Below, piece after piece: positions 35,797-44,671 of a DNA stretch of 64,000 nt (position 1 is its first letter; each line of letters starts with the position of its first letter). The stretch is from Peteryoungia rhizophila (GTDB lineage Bacteria > Pseudomonadota > Alphaproteobacteria > Rhizobiales > Rhizobiaceae), in contig NZ_STGT01000001.1 in NCBI RefSeq assembly GCF_004912145.1, positions 558,001 through 622,000 on the forward strand. The letters are read 5' to 3'. A program made the translations under genes and the position numbers. The notes under the pieces are model-generated. The model saw only the letters and a program-made list of their open reading frames with translations, was not told the DNA's origin and did not search any database.

Positions 35797-37614
35797 ATGA
35801 GTGCAGACCGCCGTATCGAAGCCATTACCAAGCGGATCGTCGAGCGATCGAAGCCGACCCGCGAAATCTATCTCGACCGGACCCGCCGGGCGATCTCCAA
35901 GGGCGTGCACCGGTCGACACTGTCCTGCGGCAACCTCGCCCATGGCTTTGCCGTCTGTTCGCCTAGGGACAAGGATGCGCTTGCCGGCGACGTGGTGCCG
36001 AACCTCGGCATCATCACCGCCTATAACGACATGCTGTCCGCTCACCAGCCCTTCGAGACATATCCGGCGTTGATCCGCCAGGCAGCCTCCGAAGTGGGCG
36101 GCGTCGCGCAGGTCGCCGGTGGAGTTCCGGCCATGTGTGACGGCGTGACCCAGGGCCAGCCGGGCATGGAGCTCTCGCTCTTCTCACGCGATGCGATCGC
36201 CATGTCGGCGGCAATCGGCCTGTCGCACAACATGTTCGACAGCTCCGTCTATCTTGGCGTCTGCGACAAGATCGTGCCCGGTCTGATGATCGCGGCCCTC
36301 ACCTTCGGCCACCTGCCCGCCGTCTTCGTTCCGGCAGGGCCGATGACCACGGGCCTGCCGAACGACGAGAAGTCGCGCATCCGCCAGCTCTACGCCGAGG
36401 GCAAGGTGGGGCGCGCGGAACTGCTCGATGCCGAATCCAAGTCCTATCATGGCCCGGGCACCTGCACCTTCTACGGCACGGCCAATTCCAACCAGATGCT
36501 GATGGAGATGATGGGCTTCCACCTGCCCGGTGCCTCCTTCATCAATCCCGGCACGCCGCTGCGCGACGCGCTGACCAAGGAAGCGACCAAGCGGGCTCTC
36601 GCCATCACCGCTCTCGGCAACGAATTCACACCCGCCGGCGAGATGATCGACGAGCGCTCGATCGTCAACGGCGTCGTCGGCCTGCATGCCACGGGTGGTT
36701 CGACCAATCACACGATCCATCTGATCGCCATGGCCCGCGCCGGTGGTATCAAGCTCACCTGGCAGGACATTTCCGAACTCTCCGACATCGTGCCGCTGCT
36801 CGCCCGCGTCTATCCGAACGGGCTTGCCGATGTAAACCACTTCCACGCCGCCGGCGGCATGGGCTTCCTGATCAAGCAGCTGCTCAAGGCAGGTTACGTG
36901 CATGACGATGTGCGCACCGTCTATGGCCAGGGTCTTGCCGCCTACACGATCGATCCGAAGCTCGCCGATGACGGCACCGTGCATCGCGACCCGGCATCGG
37001 AAGTGAGCGCCGATCCCAAGGTTCTGACCACCATCGACAAACCGTTCCAGGCGAATGGCGGGTTGAAGATGCTGACCGGCAATCTCGGCAAGGCGGTCAT
37101 CAAGATCTCGGCGGTGAAGCCGGAACGTCACGTCGTCGAGGCGCCGGCGATCGTTTTCAATGACCAGCAGGAACTTCAAGACGCCTTCAAGGCCGGCAAG
37201 CTGGAAAAGGACTTCATCGCCGTCGTCCGCTTCCAGGGTCCGAAAGCCAATGGCATGCCGGAACTGCACCGTCTGACACCACCGCTCGGCGTGTTGCAGG
37301 ATCGAGGCTTCAAGGTTGCGCTTGTTACGGACGGGCGCATGTCGGGCGCGTCGGGCAAGATCCCGGCTGCGATCCACCTGACGCCTGAAGCCGTCGACGG
37401 CGGCGCGATCGCGCAGATCAAGAACGGCGACATGGTGCGGCTCGATGCCATTGCCGGCACGCTTGAAGTTCTGGTCGATGCAGCCGAGTTCAACGCGCGG
37501 CCGCTTGCCACTGTCAATCTCGACGACAATGAATTCGGCATGGGCCGTGAACTCTTCGCCAGCTTCCGCCGTATCGCCGGACCGGCAGACCAAGGCGCCA
37601 GCGTCCTGTTCTGA
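35797..37614 (+). CDS. edd: Phosphogluconate dehydratase
   Basis: A 605-residue IlvD/Edd-family iron-sulfur dehydratase that turns 6-phosphogluconate into KDPG (EC 4.2.1.12). Cluster cysteines are visible in [24 protein letters not shown] and GVCDKIVPG; the [16 protein letters not shown] motif is near the C-terminus. GAGGAG lies 9 nt before ATG 35797. It is the third gene of zwf-pgl-edd, 118 bp after pgl, and is closed by a strong terminator. The aldolase gene eda is not in the window. Confidence 0.96.
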   Translation: MSADRRIEAITKRIVERSKPTREIYLDRTRRAISKGVHRSTLSCGNLAHGFAVCSPRDKDALAGDVVPNLGIITAYNDMLSAHQPFETYPALIRQAASEVGGVAQVAGGVPAMCDGVTQGQPGMELSLFSRDAIAMSAAIGLSHNMFDSSVYLGVCDKIVPGLMIAALTFGHLPAVFVPAGPMTTGLPNDEKSRIRQLYAEGKVGRAELLDAESKSYHGPGTCTFYGTANSNQMLMEMMGFHLPGASFINPGTPLRDALTKEATKRALAITALGNEFTPAGEMIDERSIVNGVVGLHATGGSTNHTIHLIAMARAGGIKLTWQDISELSDIVPLLARVYPNGLADVNHFHAAGGMGFLIKQLLKAGYVHDDVRTVYGQGLAAYTIDPKLADDGTVHRDPASEVSADPKVLTTIDKPFQANGGLKMLTGNLGKAVIKISAVKPERHVVEAPAIVFNDQQELQDAFKAGKLEKDFIAVVRFQGPKANGMPELHRLTPPLGVLQDRGFKVALVTDGRMSGASGKIPAAIHLTPEAVDGGAIAQIKNGDMVRLDAIAGTLEVLVDAAEFNARPLATVNLDDNEFGMGRELFASFRRIAGPADQGASVLF

Positions 37615-37636
37615 CGTCTATCTCACTCCGTCATCG

Positions 37637-37672
37637 AAAGGGCCGCAGCCGCATGCGGCCCTTTTTGTTTTT
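37637..37672 (+). terminator. Strong rho-independent terminator after edd
   Basis: AAAGGGCCGCA (37637-37647) pairs with TGCGGCCCTTT (37654-37664) around a 6-nt loop and runs into TTTTTGTTTTTG. It lies 23 bp past the edd stop. Confidence 0.93.
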
Positions 37673-37889
37673 GCGTCGACGCTTGCAACTTTCGTCGATG
37701 GCTTTCCCAGCGATTGATGCCATTAACGAATTCGACACTGCTAATTTTGTATACCTTCATAAAGAAACGCACGCGATATCAACAAGTTATACAAATCGCC
37801 GATCCTGCACACGCTTCATCGCCCTTTGTCTACTTTTAGGATGCGCAAACCGGTTCGGAAACAGGAATTGGCCAAAGGACCAAGGCACA

Positions 37890-39665
37890 ATGTTTGGATT
37901 GAACAGCAAAGACCGCGCACAGCTCGAATCGCTTGAAGTCATCACTGCCAACATCATGATCGCGGACGTGAACCTCAACATCCGCTACATGAACACCGCC
38001 ACGAAGGAATTGCTGAAGGAAGCAGAGAGCGACCTGAAGAAGGAACTCCCCCGCTTCGAGTTCGACAAGCTGATCGGCAGCAATATCGACATCTTTCACA
38101 AAAACCCCAGCCACCAGCGCAACATGCTGGCGAGCCTGAAGAACCAGCACAAGGCGACCATCTGGGTCGGGCACCGCGCCTTCGACCTGATCGTCACGCC
38201 GCTGAAGAACGGGACCAAGACGACGGGCTTCGTCGTCGAATGGGCCAATGCAAGGGCCCGGCTGCAAAACCTCGATTTCCAGTACCAGATGGAAGCCATC
38301 AGTCGTGTGCAGGCGATCATCGAGTTCACGGCAGAGGGTGAGGTCGTCTCGGCGAACCAGAATTTCCTCGACGCGCTCGGCTACCGAATGGAAGAGATCA
38401 AGGGCAAGCATCACAGCATGTTCGTCGACCCCGACTTCATGAAGTCGGCCGACTATGCCGAATTCTGGAAAAACCTGCGGGCCGGCAAGTTCCAGGCTGC
38501 CGAATTCACTCGTTACGGCAAGGGCGGGAAGAAGGTCGTCATCAATGCCTCCTACAACCCGATTCTCGATGATCGCGGCCGTGTCACCAAGGTGGTCAAG
38601 TTCGCGACCGATGTGACCGAGCGCGTGCATGCGGTGGATACCATTGGCGACGCATTAGGACGCATGGCGCATGGCGACGTCAGCTTCACCCTCGACAGGC
38701 CATTCGCACCGGATTTCGAGGCGCTGCGGACCAATCTAAACGAAGCCGTGACGCAGCTCGCCACCACGCTCGGTGCCGTTGCCACATCGACGGATCAAAT
38801 CGACAGCGGCAGCCGCGAGATCAGCTCAAGCGCCGAGGATCTGTCGAAGCGTACGGAACAGCAGGCGGCATCGCTGGAGGAGACGGCGGCAGCACTCGAC
38901 CAGATCACCGTCAACGTCAACAACGCCTCCAAGCGCGCCGAGGAGGCCCGACACTCGACCCAGGCCGCCGATACGAGCGCCACCCGATCCGGCCAGATCG
39001 TTGCCGAAGCGGTCGGTGCCATGGCGCGGATCGAGCAATCGTCGAACCAGATCTCCAACATCATCGGCGTGATCGACGAGATCGCCTTCCAGACAAACCT
39101 GCTCGCCCTCAACGCTGGTGTCGAAGCGGCGCGCGCCGGTGAGGCTGGCAAGGGTTTTGCCGTCGTTGCCCAGGAAGTGCGTGAACTGGCACAACGGTCG
39201 GCGCAGGCAGCGAAAGAGATCAAGGAGTTGATCCGCAACTCCTCCGAAGAGGTCAAGAACGGCGTCAAGCTGGTCAGCGAGACCGGCGAGGCGCTGAAGA
39301 CGATCCAGGACAACATCATCGCCGTCAACGATCACATGCAGGCGATCGCGAGCTCTGCCCGCGAACAGGCCACGGGTCTGTCCGAGGTCAATTCGGCCGT
39401 CAACCAGATGGACCAGGTGACACAGCAGAACGCGGCCATGGTGGAGGAATCGAACGCCGCAAGCGCGACGCTGGCAACAGAGACGCAGCGCCTGCGCCAG
39501 TTCATTTCGCGCTTCACGCTCGGCAAGCATTACACCGGCCAAGGGGGAGCCGCACCGCGCAACGTTGCCGCGCCGACACAGGTATCGGGTCAGAGACGCG
39601 CGCCCGGACGTCCGATGGCCGTTCATGGCAATACGGCGCTCAAGGAGGACTGGCAGGAATTCTGA
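37890..39665 (+). CDS. Cytoplasmic PAS-PAS methyl-accepting chemotaxis protein
   Basis: A 591-residue chemoreceptor without membrane segments. Two PAS domains (about 15-115 and 130-240; the second has [31 protein letters not shown]), a HAMP-like linker ([18 protein letters not shown]), then the signalling domain with tip [21 protein letters not shown]. It ends in DWQEF, a CheR/CheB tether-like pentapeptide. The layout suggests an intracellular energy or redox sensor, as in Aer-like or IcpA-type receptors, but no haem or flavin residues can be assigned by eye. Start ATG 37890 was chosen at the first PAS-compatible Met; the longer ORF runs back across the edd terminator. The 225-bp leader shows no named promoter. 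Confidence 0.9.
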   Translation: MFGLNSKDRAQLESLEVITANIMIADVNLNIRYMNTATKELLKEAESDLKKELPRFEFDKLIGSNIDIFHKNPSHQRNMLASLKNQHKATIWVGHRAFDLIVTPLKNGTKTTGFVVEWANARARLQNLDFQYQMEAISRVQAIIEFTAEGEVVSANQNFLDALGYRMEEIKGKHHSMFVDPDFMKSADYAEFWKNLRAGKFQAAEFTRYGKGGKKVVINASYNPILDDRGRVTKVVKFATDVTERVHAVDTIGDALGRMAHGDVSFTLDRPFAPDFEALRTNLNEAVTQLATTLGAVATSTDQIDSGSREISSSAEDLSKRTEQQAASLEETAAALDQITVNVNNASKRAEEARHSTQAADTSATRSGQIVAEAVGAMARIEQSSNQISNIIGVIDEIAFQTNLLALNAGVEAARAGEAGKGFAVVAQEVRELAQRSAQAAKEIKELIRNSSEEVKNGVKLVSETGEALKTIQDNIIAVNDHMQAIASSAREQATGLSEVNSAVNQMDQVTQQNAAMVEESNAASATLATETQRLRQFISRFTLGKHYTGQGGAAPRNVAAPTQVSGQRRAPGRPMAVHGNTALKEDWQEF

Positions 39666-39686
39666 GACCTGCCCAGTTCCAAGCAT

Positions 39687-39711
39687 CGGCCCGGCGAAAG
39701 CCGGGCCGTTT
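39687..39711. terminator. Hairpin between convergent chemoreceptor and anti-sigma genes
   Basis: CGGCCCGGC (39687-39695) and GCCGGGCCG (39700-39708) form a 9-bp stem with a GAAA loop, then TTT. It lies 22 bp past the chemoreceptor stop and 4 bp from the anti-sigma gene's end. Confidence 0.75.
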
Positions 39712-39715
39712 GCTG

Positions 39716-40423
39716 TCAGGAACGCGGCGCCTTGGCGAAACCCTTGCCGATGATCGGCCCTGTGGGCTTGCCCGTTGGCGAACCGCCGAGGGGCTCCAGG
39801 GTGATCTCGTAAAGCTGCTCTTCGAGCGGTCCCGGCAGATCCGGGCCTGACACCGTCGCCGTTTGCCAGCCATCGAGAACACCGAGCGAGACCGGGCCGG
39901 TGTCGCTCGACGGCAGCGTCCAGAGCTGCAGCGATCGATCATCTGCCACAGAGAAGTCGATCAACGGCACGACCTTGGCCGTGTCGTTGCCGAAGTCCTC
40001 GATCATTACGACCGGCTCTCCCTCCGCGTTCATCAGGATCGCCACGACCTGCGGTTCCAGCCTGGTCATGGCGGTGTAGGCAAGGGCTGCCACGAGCAGA
40101 GCCGAGGCTGCCACCGCCGACATGGCGATGCCACGCCAGCGCGCCAGCCTGTTGTCGTTTGCAGCGGGCGACTTGGGCTTTGCGTCTACCGGTTTCTCCT
40201 GGGCTCCGAGGCTCGCCTCGATGCGTGACCAGAGATCTGCCGAGACGGTGGCAGTCGGCCCGACGAGGTCGAGCTCCAGAAACCGGTCGCGCGCTTCGCC
40301 AACGGCCCTCGCAAGAGCCGGGTCGGTCTCCATCTCGGCTTCCATGACGCGCCGATCATCCTCGTCCATCAATCCGAGGACATAGGCATCGGCGCGTTCT
40401 GCTGTGTTCTGCCAGGTGCTCAT
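39716..40423 (-). CDS. Anti-sigma factor, RskA/ChrR-type membrane protein
   Basis: A 235-residue protein: cytoplasmic anti-sigma N-terminus (ERADAYVLGLMDEDDRRVMEAEMETDPALARAV), a Pro-rich linker, one membrane segment (about 100-122), and a periplasmic RskA C-terminal domain (SLQLWTLPSSDTGPVSLGVL). It should bind and hold the sigma factor at the membrane. Its ATG overlaps the sigma stop (ATGA), so the two are coupled; a GTG three codons earlier is also possible. The periplasmic part lacks cysteine pairs, so the trigger is not an obvious thiol switch. Confidence 0.88.
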   Translation of the reverse strand: MSTWQNTAERADAYVLGLMDEDDRRVMEAEMETDPALARAVGEARDRFLELDLVGPTATVSADLWSRIEASLGAQEKPVDAKPKSPAANDNRLARWRGIAMSAVAASALLVAALAYTAMTRLEPQVVAILMNAEGEPVVMIEDFGNDTAKVVPLIDFSVADDRSLQLWTLPSSDTGPVSLGVLDGWQTATVSGPDLPGPLEEQLYEITLEPLGGSPTGKPTGPIIGKGFAKAPRS

Positions 40424-40971
40424 GCCATGCACTCCCTCAGGGACGAGAGAGAGCGCCGGATCCAGGCCTTGGCCGTGCCGAGCGGAAGCTTCAGGCGCCC
40501 GGCTATTTCGCCATGGCTGTAGCCGGAGACATAGGCCATGAGCACCGTCTTGCGGCGCAGGCCGTCCAGTCGCGCGAGGCAGGCGCGAAGGCGGCTTGTC
40601 GTATCCAGCTCATCGAAGAGATCGTGATAGAGCGCATCCGCACCCTCGTCCTGGAGGCGCTCGAGGCTTTCTGCATCCGCCAGTTCCTCCCGTCCGCCGT
40701 TGCGCAGCGCATTCAGCGAGCGCGAGCGGACAACAGAGAAGATCCATCCGCGCGCCGAACCCCGGGAAGGATCGTATTGCCACGCCTTGTTCCAGATCTG
40801 CAGGAAGGCCTCCTGGACGATCTCCTCCGCTAGGTCGTGGCGGCGCAGGATCCTCTCCGCGATCGTCACCATGCGGACCGCTTCGCTGCGATAGATCGTG
40901 GCCAGACCGGCGCGATCCCCCACAGCACAGGCTCTCAATGCCGCGCCGAGCTCGTCTTCGTCATTCCCCAT
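40420..40971 (-). CDS. ECF RNA polymerase sigma factor (SigK-like)
   Basis: A 183-residue ECF sigma: sigma2 region (ERILRRHDLAEEIVQEAFLQIWNKAWQYDPSRGSARGWIFSVVRSRSLNALR), then sigma4 (SGYSHGEIAGRLKLPLGTAKAWIRRSL). It pairs with the RskA-type anti-sigma downstream. The start at ATG 40971 fits the family N-terminus. An in-frame ATG at 41079 has a much stronger AAGGAG site and would add 36 residues without sigma homology, so the true start is open. About 140-160 bp upstream lies a promoter-like element matched by one in front of the divergent DUF4394 gene, suggesting self-activation. Confidence 0.88.
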   Translation of the reverse strand: MGNDEDELGAALRACAVGDRAGLATIYRSEAVRMVTIAERILRRHDLAEEIVQEAFLQIWNKAWQYDPSRGSARGWIFSVVRSRSLNALRNGGREELADAESLERLQDEGADALYHDLFDELDTTSRLRACLARLDGLRRKTVLMAYVSGYSHGEIAGRLKLPLGTAKAWIRRSLSSLRECMA

Positions 40972-41100
40972 CCCGCGTCCTTCCAATGTACTCTGCGGAA
41001 AGTAGGCATTGCTGAAGATTTGGCAACCGGGCACAGGCGTTCCGGCGGATTGGACGGTTCTCGTCATCACCATATCCATCACTGTCTCCTTCATCTTCTC

Positions 41101-41179
41101 GACACGCGAGACCGGGCTCCGGATGCAGCACGAAAAAAAATGTTTGATGGCTGCATCCAATCGGCCGTCGCCGCGTGTC
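41101..41179. promoter_or_regulatory. Matched divergent ECF-type promoters (sigma gene and DUF4394 gene)
   Basis: On the plus strand GCTGCATCC (41150-41158) is followed after 15 nt by CGTGTC (41174-41179). On the minus strand the same GCTGCATCC (41129-41121) is followed after 14 nt by CGTGTC (41106-41101). The two -35-like elements form a perfect 9-bp inverted repeat with a 20-nt spacer, and each faces one gene. This is what an autoregulated ECF sigma with a divergent target should look like. It is by-eye evidence, with a 1-nt spacer difference as the caveat. Confidence 0.65.
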
Positions 41180-41237
41180 TTGGGATTAGGAGGCACCAGA
41201 CGGGTGTCGCCGGACCATTCAGACGGGAGAAGTTTTC

Positions 41238-42023
41238 ATGACCAGCATCCGTATCCTCAGCCTTGCTGCAGCAACCGCACTCACGGCCTTCGGCGCACAG
41301 GCGGCCCAGGTCGTCGGCCTTGCAGGCGACAAGACGCTCGTGATGTTCGACACGGCTAATCCGGCGGTTTCCAAGAGCATGGACGTGACCGGTGTCGACC
41401 GGCTCGTCGGCATCGACTACCGCCCGGGCAACAAGACCATCGTCGGCGTGACGGCAGACAATGCCATTGTCACCATCGATCCGGAAACGGGCGCCGCCAC
41501 CGAACTCGCCAAGATGGACAAGCCGCTGACGATCGGCGATGCGCCCGTCGTCGTGAACTTCAATCCCGCAGCCGACCGCCTGCGCTACATGACCGGCACG
41601 ACCAACCACCGCGTCCATCCCGATACCGGTGAAGTCACCGTCGATGGCAGCCTCGCCTTCGAAGAGGGCGACATGCATAAGGGCGAGACGCCGAACACGG
41701 TTGCAGCCGCGTATACGAATTCTGTCGGGAAGCCGGAAAAGACCGCGATGTACAACATCGACGCCACGATCGGCGCACTCATCCAGCAGACCAAGCCGAA
41801 TGACGGCACGCTGAAGGCTATCGGCAAGCTCGGCATCGAAGGCAGCCCGCAGTCTTACGCCTTCGACATCGAGGCGGGCGCCGACGGCATGAACACCGCA
41901 TGGCTGGTCGCCGACAGCACGCTGTACACGGTCAACCTGGAAACGGGTGCTGCGACCAAGGCCGGCGACATCTCGGGGGCACCTTCCGCGATCAAGTCGA
42001 TCACGGTCGTCCCTGCCATGTAA
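41238..42023 (+). CDS. Exported DUF4394 protein, likely ECF target
   Basis: A 261-residue protein with a Sec signal peptide (about 1-22, ending GAQA) and a beta-propeller-like DUF4394 body (VVGLAGDKTLVMFDTANP, LVGIDYRPGNKTIVGVTADN, VNFNPAADRLRYMTGTTNHRVHPDTGEV). It is probably periplasmic. GGGAGAAG lies before ATG 41238. It is divergent from the ECF sigma/anti-sigma pair and shares a promoter-like motif with it. The molecular function of DUF4394 is not known to me. Confidence 0.82.
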   Translation: MTSIRILSLAAATALTAFGAQAAQVVGLAGDKTLVMFDTANPAVSKSMDVTGVDRLVGIDYRPGNKTIVGVTADNAIVTIDPETGAATELAKMDKPLTIGDAPVVVNFNPAADRLRYMTGTTNHRVHPDTGEVTVDGSLAFEEGDMHKGETPNTVAAAYTNSVGKPEKTAMYNIDATIGALIQQTKPNDGTLKAIGKLGIEGSPQSYAFDIEAGADGMNTAWLVADSTLYTVNLETGAATKAGDISGAPSAIKSITVVPAM

Positions 42024-42034
42024 GGCACAATGCC

Positions 42035-42093
42035 GGGGACGACATCGTCCCCTGTCGTCGCCCTCTCCCTGAGACCCAGGGAGAGGGCATTTT
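42035..42093. terminator. Tandem hairpins between DUF4394 and hydrolase genes
   Basis: First GGGGACGA/TCGTCCCC (42035-42052), then a perfect 12-bp stem (42060-42071 with 42077-42088, 5-nt loop) followed by ATTTTC. It acts as a + strand terminator for the DUF4394 gene and may serve the convergent hydrolase gene. Confidence 0.82.
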
Positions 42094-42100
42094 CATGGTC

Positions 42101-42928
42101 TCAGGCGCGGATGAAGGCGAGGACGTCGGCGTTGAACTTGTCCGCCTCGGTCTGCGCCAGACCATGCGATCCGCCAGCGTAAACCTTCAGGACCGATCCC
42201 TCGACCAGTCGAGCCGCCTTTTCCGCGGTGGCTGCGATCGGCACGATCTGGTCGTCATCGCCATGGATGATCAGCGTCGGCTTGTCGATCGCCTTCAGGT
42301 CCGCAGTGTAGTCGACTTCCGAGAACTCCCGGATGCAATCATACTGGCCCTTGATACCGCCAGCGAGGCCCTGGAGGCGGAAGCTTTCGCGGAAACCTTC
42401 GTTCTCGGCAACACCGTCCCGATTGAAGCCATAGAAGGGGATCGTCAAGTCATAAAAGAACTGCGAACGGTTTCCGGTCGTACCCGCACGGATATCATCA
42501 AAAACCGACATCGGCACGCCTTCTGGATTGTTCGCCGTCTGCAGCATCAAGGGCGGAACCGCACCGACGAGCACGACCTTGGCGACCCGGGCAGTGCCGT
42601 GACGGCCGATGTAGTGGGCGACTTCGCCGCCGCCCGTCGAATGGCCGATCATGATCAGGTTCGTGAGATCGAGATGCTCGATAAGCTCAGCCAGATCATC
42701 AGCGTAGCGATCCATATTGTTTCCATCCCAGGGCTGGTCGGAACGACCATGGCCACGGCGATCATGGGCGATGACGCGGAAGCCCTGCTGGCCGAAATGC
42801 AGCATCTGGGCGTCCCAGGCGTCGGAGGACAGAGGCCAGCCGTGGGAGAAGAGGATCGGCTGCCCTTCGGGATTTCCCCAATCCTTGTAGAAAAGTGCGG
42901 TACCGTCTGTCGTCTTGAAGATGCTCAT
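42101..42928 (-). CDS. Alpha/beta hydrolase, non-haem chloroperoxidase-like
   Basis: A 275-residue alpha/beta hydrolase: oxyanion [11 protein letters not shown], nucleophile elbow GHSTGGGE (S97), acid in [11 protein letters not shown] (about D225-D226) and GGSHGL (H255). This is the cofactor-free haloperoxidase/esterase group; the physiological role is usually ester or peracid chemistry. GGAGA lies 6-8 nt before ATG 42928. Three TTGTGC-type palindromic elements upstream suggest control by a MarR/OhrR-type repressor, although no such gene is in the window. Confidence 0.87.
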   Translation of the reverse strand: MSIFKTTDGTALFYKDWGNPEGQPILFSHGWPLSSDAWDAQMLHFGQQGFRVIAHDRRGHGRSDQPWDGNNMDRYADDLAELIEHLDLTNLIMIGHSTGGGEVAHYIGRHGTARVAKVVLVGAVPPLMLQTANNPEGVPMSVFDDIRAGTTGNRSQFFYDLTIPFYGFNRDGVAENEGFRESFRLQGLAGGIKGQYDCIREFSEVDYTADLKAIDKPTLIIHGDDDQIVPIAATAEKAARLVEGSVLKVYAGGSHGLAQTEADKFNADVLAFIRA

Positions 42929-42984
42929 GATCGTCTCTCCATCTGCCGCATGCGGTGGCGCTGCGGCCGCTATCCGGGTAAATT

Positions 42985-43053
42985 AAATTGTGCACAATTT
43001 GTTTGTGCGCAATCTTTATTGCCGGAGTGGCGCTCAAAATCAATTGCGCACAA
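42985..43053. promoter_or_regulatory. MarR/OhrR-like palindromes before the hydrolase gene
   Basis: A perfect 16-bp palindrome AAATTGTGCACAATTT (42985-43000), then TTGTGCGCAATC (43003-43014), and its inverted copy ATTGCGCACAATC (43043-43054). All share TTGTGC-GCACAA symmetry, 57-126 bp before the hydrolase ATG. Confidence 0.6.
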
Positions 43054-43095
43054 TCTAAATTGGCTTCACGTTTCCGTGAACGCTAGAACCCTCAA

Positions 43096-43130
43096 GCAAA
43101 AACAAAACCCCCGCCTTTGGAGCGGGGGTT
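43096..43130 (-). terminator. Rho-independent terminator of the DUF2778 gene
   Basis: AACCCCCGC (43106-43114) pairs with GCGGGGGTT (43122-43130); on the minus strand it is followed by TTTTGTTTTTG, 29 bp past the DUF2778 stop. Confidence 0.92.
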
Positions 43131-43158
43131 CGGTCGATGAGCAGAATGTTTGGGTGTC

Positions 43159-44487
43159 TCAGAGCATCGCCATATATTTCGGCAGTTCCCGCATGCTGGG
43201 CACGACGATCAATGTGTGCACATTCCCGCGCTTGTAAGCGTTCAGGAAGCGATTGTAGTCTTCGAACACCACGCAGCCGGAACTGTCACCGCGACGGCGG
43301 AGCAGATAGGTATGCGTGAGGAAACCATCGCGATTGTACATTCTCGCATCACCGACCGGGTTCATGCGGATCGCCTCGATGCCGTGGAAACGGGCTTCGC
43401 GCATGCGCAGCTTGTAGACGTTGGGCGGGGTCGGCCCATAATTCTTCACATGCACGAACTTGGGATTGTCACGCATATGGCCGCGGCCGGAATGGGCTTT
43501 AAGCTTTTCGCCATTTGGCATGTGCACGACGGAATCCTCGATCACATAGACGGCAATCCGGCTTCCGGGACCGGGCAGACCTTTCTTGCGGCTGAAGATG
43601 CCCCCTGCCCCGTCATCCGTGGTCACCGGATTGTCGGGCTTGGCATAGGCCAGCATGTTGAACAGCGTCTTCTTCGGTTTTTCCGGCGCCCGAGTGACAG
43701 CAGGTGCCTCTGGCGCCGGCACGCGCTCGACGCGCGGCTTTGCCTGTGGTTTCGCACCAGGGACGGGAACCTCGTCGGGAAGCGCGCCGTGGTCCTCACC
43801 TGCCGGTTCGGAGAGGAGCTCCTCGAAGGGCTCTTCGCGCGGGTCCGCTGCCGCCATCATCTCGGGTGCCGACGGTACGGCAGCATAGCCGAGTGCAGCC
43901 GGTGTTGCGGCGGTCGCTTCGGGAGAAATCGAGGCGGTCATGACCGGGTCGACATCGTCGGCGCCGCTGCGACGCTCATGCGCAGCTGTTGCGAGTGCCG
44001 CCTGCTGGCGGCCAGCTTCCGCCCGCAGGAGGGCATCGCGCAGAACGGCGAGCGCCTGCGGCCCTGTCACACTTTCCACACGGGCGAGAAGGAGCCGGCC
44101 CGACTTGTCGACTTCCGCCAACCGCATGGCGGCGGGGAGCATGAGAAGGCCGAGATGGTCGGTTGCGGCGAATGCCTCGGCGAAACGATTGTGCATCTCT
44201 TCAAGGGCGACCAAATTCGCCCCCTTCACCGGCGTCGCCTGCGATGCGAGCGGCCTGACGAGAGCAAGATCCGGTTTCGGCAGGCTGTGGCCGGCCATGG
44301 TCGGAACGTCGATGGTCGAGGACGAGAGGCCTTTGAAGACGGCAAGGCTCGCAGTGCCCCAGAAGAGGCAGGCCAGCCCGATGCCCAAGAGCGTCGGCAG
44401 ACTGGAGCCGCGCTTCTTTCCGCGCGACTTCATCGTTTGAACGGCGACGCCATTGCCGCCGGTGACCTTACGGGTCGAGGACGCCAT
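43159..44487 (-). CDS. Membrane-anchored DUF2778 protein (L,D-transpeptidase-like fold)
   Basis: A 442-residue protein: basic N-terminus, one membrane anchor (about 28-50), a helical then Pro/Ala/Glu-rich periplasmic spacer (to about 285), and a C-terminal DUF2778 domain (about 305-430). That domain shows AHSGRGHMRDNPKFVHVKNYGPTPP, the His of LTHTYLL (about H392) and the Cys of GDSSGCVVF (about C405), a His...SxGC arrangement like L,D-transpeptidases. DUF2778/Tlde1-type enzymes act on peptidoglycan peptides. The anchored form suggests wall remodelling in its own periplasm, which is inference. Start chosen at ATG 44487; a TTG 7 codons earlier is possible. Closed by a strong terminator. Confidence 0.8.
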   Translation of the reverse strand: MASSTRKVTGGNGVAVQTMKSRGKKRGSSLPTLLGIGLACLFWGTASLAVFKGLSSSTIDVPTMAGHSLPKPDLALVRPLASQATPVKGANLVALEEMHNRFAEAFAATDHLGLLMLPAAMRLAEVDKSGRLLLARVESVTGPQALAVLRDALLRAEAGRQQAALATAAHERRSGADDVDPVMTASISPEATAATPAALGYAAVPSAPEMMAAADPREEPFEELLSEPAGEDHGALPDEVPVPGAKPQAKPRVERVPAPEAPAVTRAPEKPKKTLFNMLAYAKPDNPVTTDDGAGGIFSRKKGLPGPGSRIAVYVIEDSVVHMPNGEKLKAHSGRGHMRDNPKFVHVKNYGPTPPNVYKLRMREARFHGIEAIRMNPVGDARMYNRDGFLTHTYLLRRRGDSSGCVVFEDYNRFLNAYKRGNVHTLIVVPSMRELPKYMAML

Positions 44488-44671
44488 GTTACTGAACTCG
44501 CTTACCAAGAACTCTGGGAGCCGGCCGCCTAGCAGTGAAAACCGACTTTACTGGGACAGGGTGCGGCTAGGCCGTCCTGTCGACTGTCCTAAAGAATGAA
44601 GAAGTTTGGTAACCAAGAGGTTTACGCGCGGCGTTTTATGTCACATTCCGGGCGTGGGGCGCGAAATAGTT

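Noticed and set aside
37653..37889. Upstream extension of the soluble chemoreceptor frame
   Set aside because: It would cross the edd terminator; the PAS domain begins right after ATG 37890.
41900..43237. Long plus-strand ORF (445 codons) antisense to the hydrolase
   Set aside because: Shadow frame of high-GC coding sequence; no recognisable domain and it spans terminators and operators.
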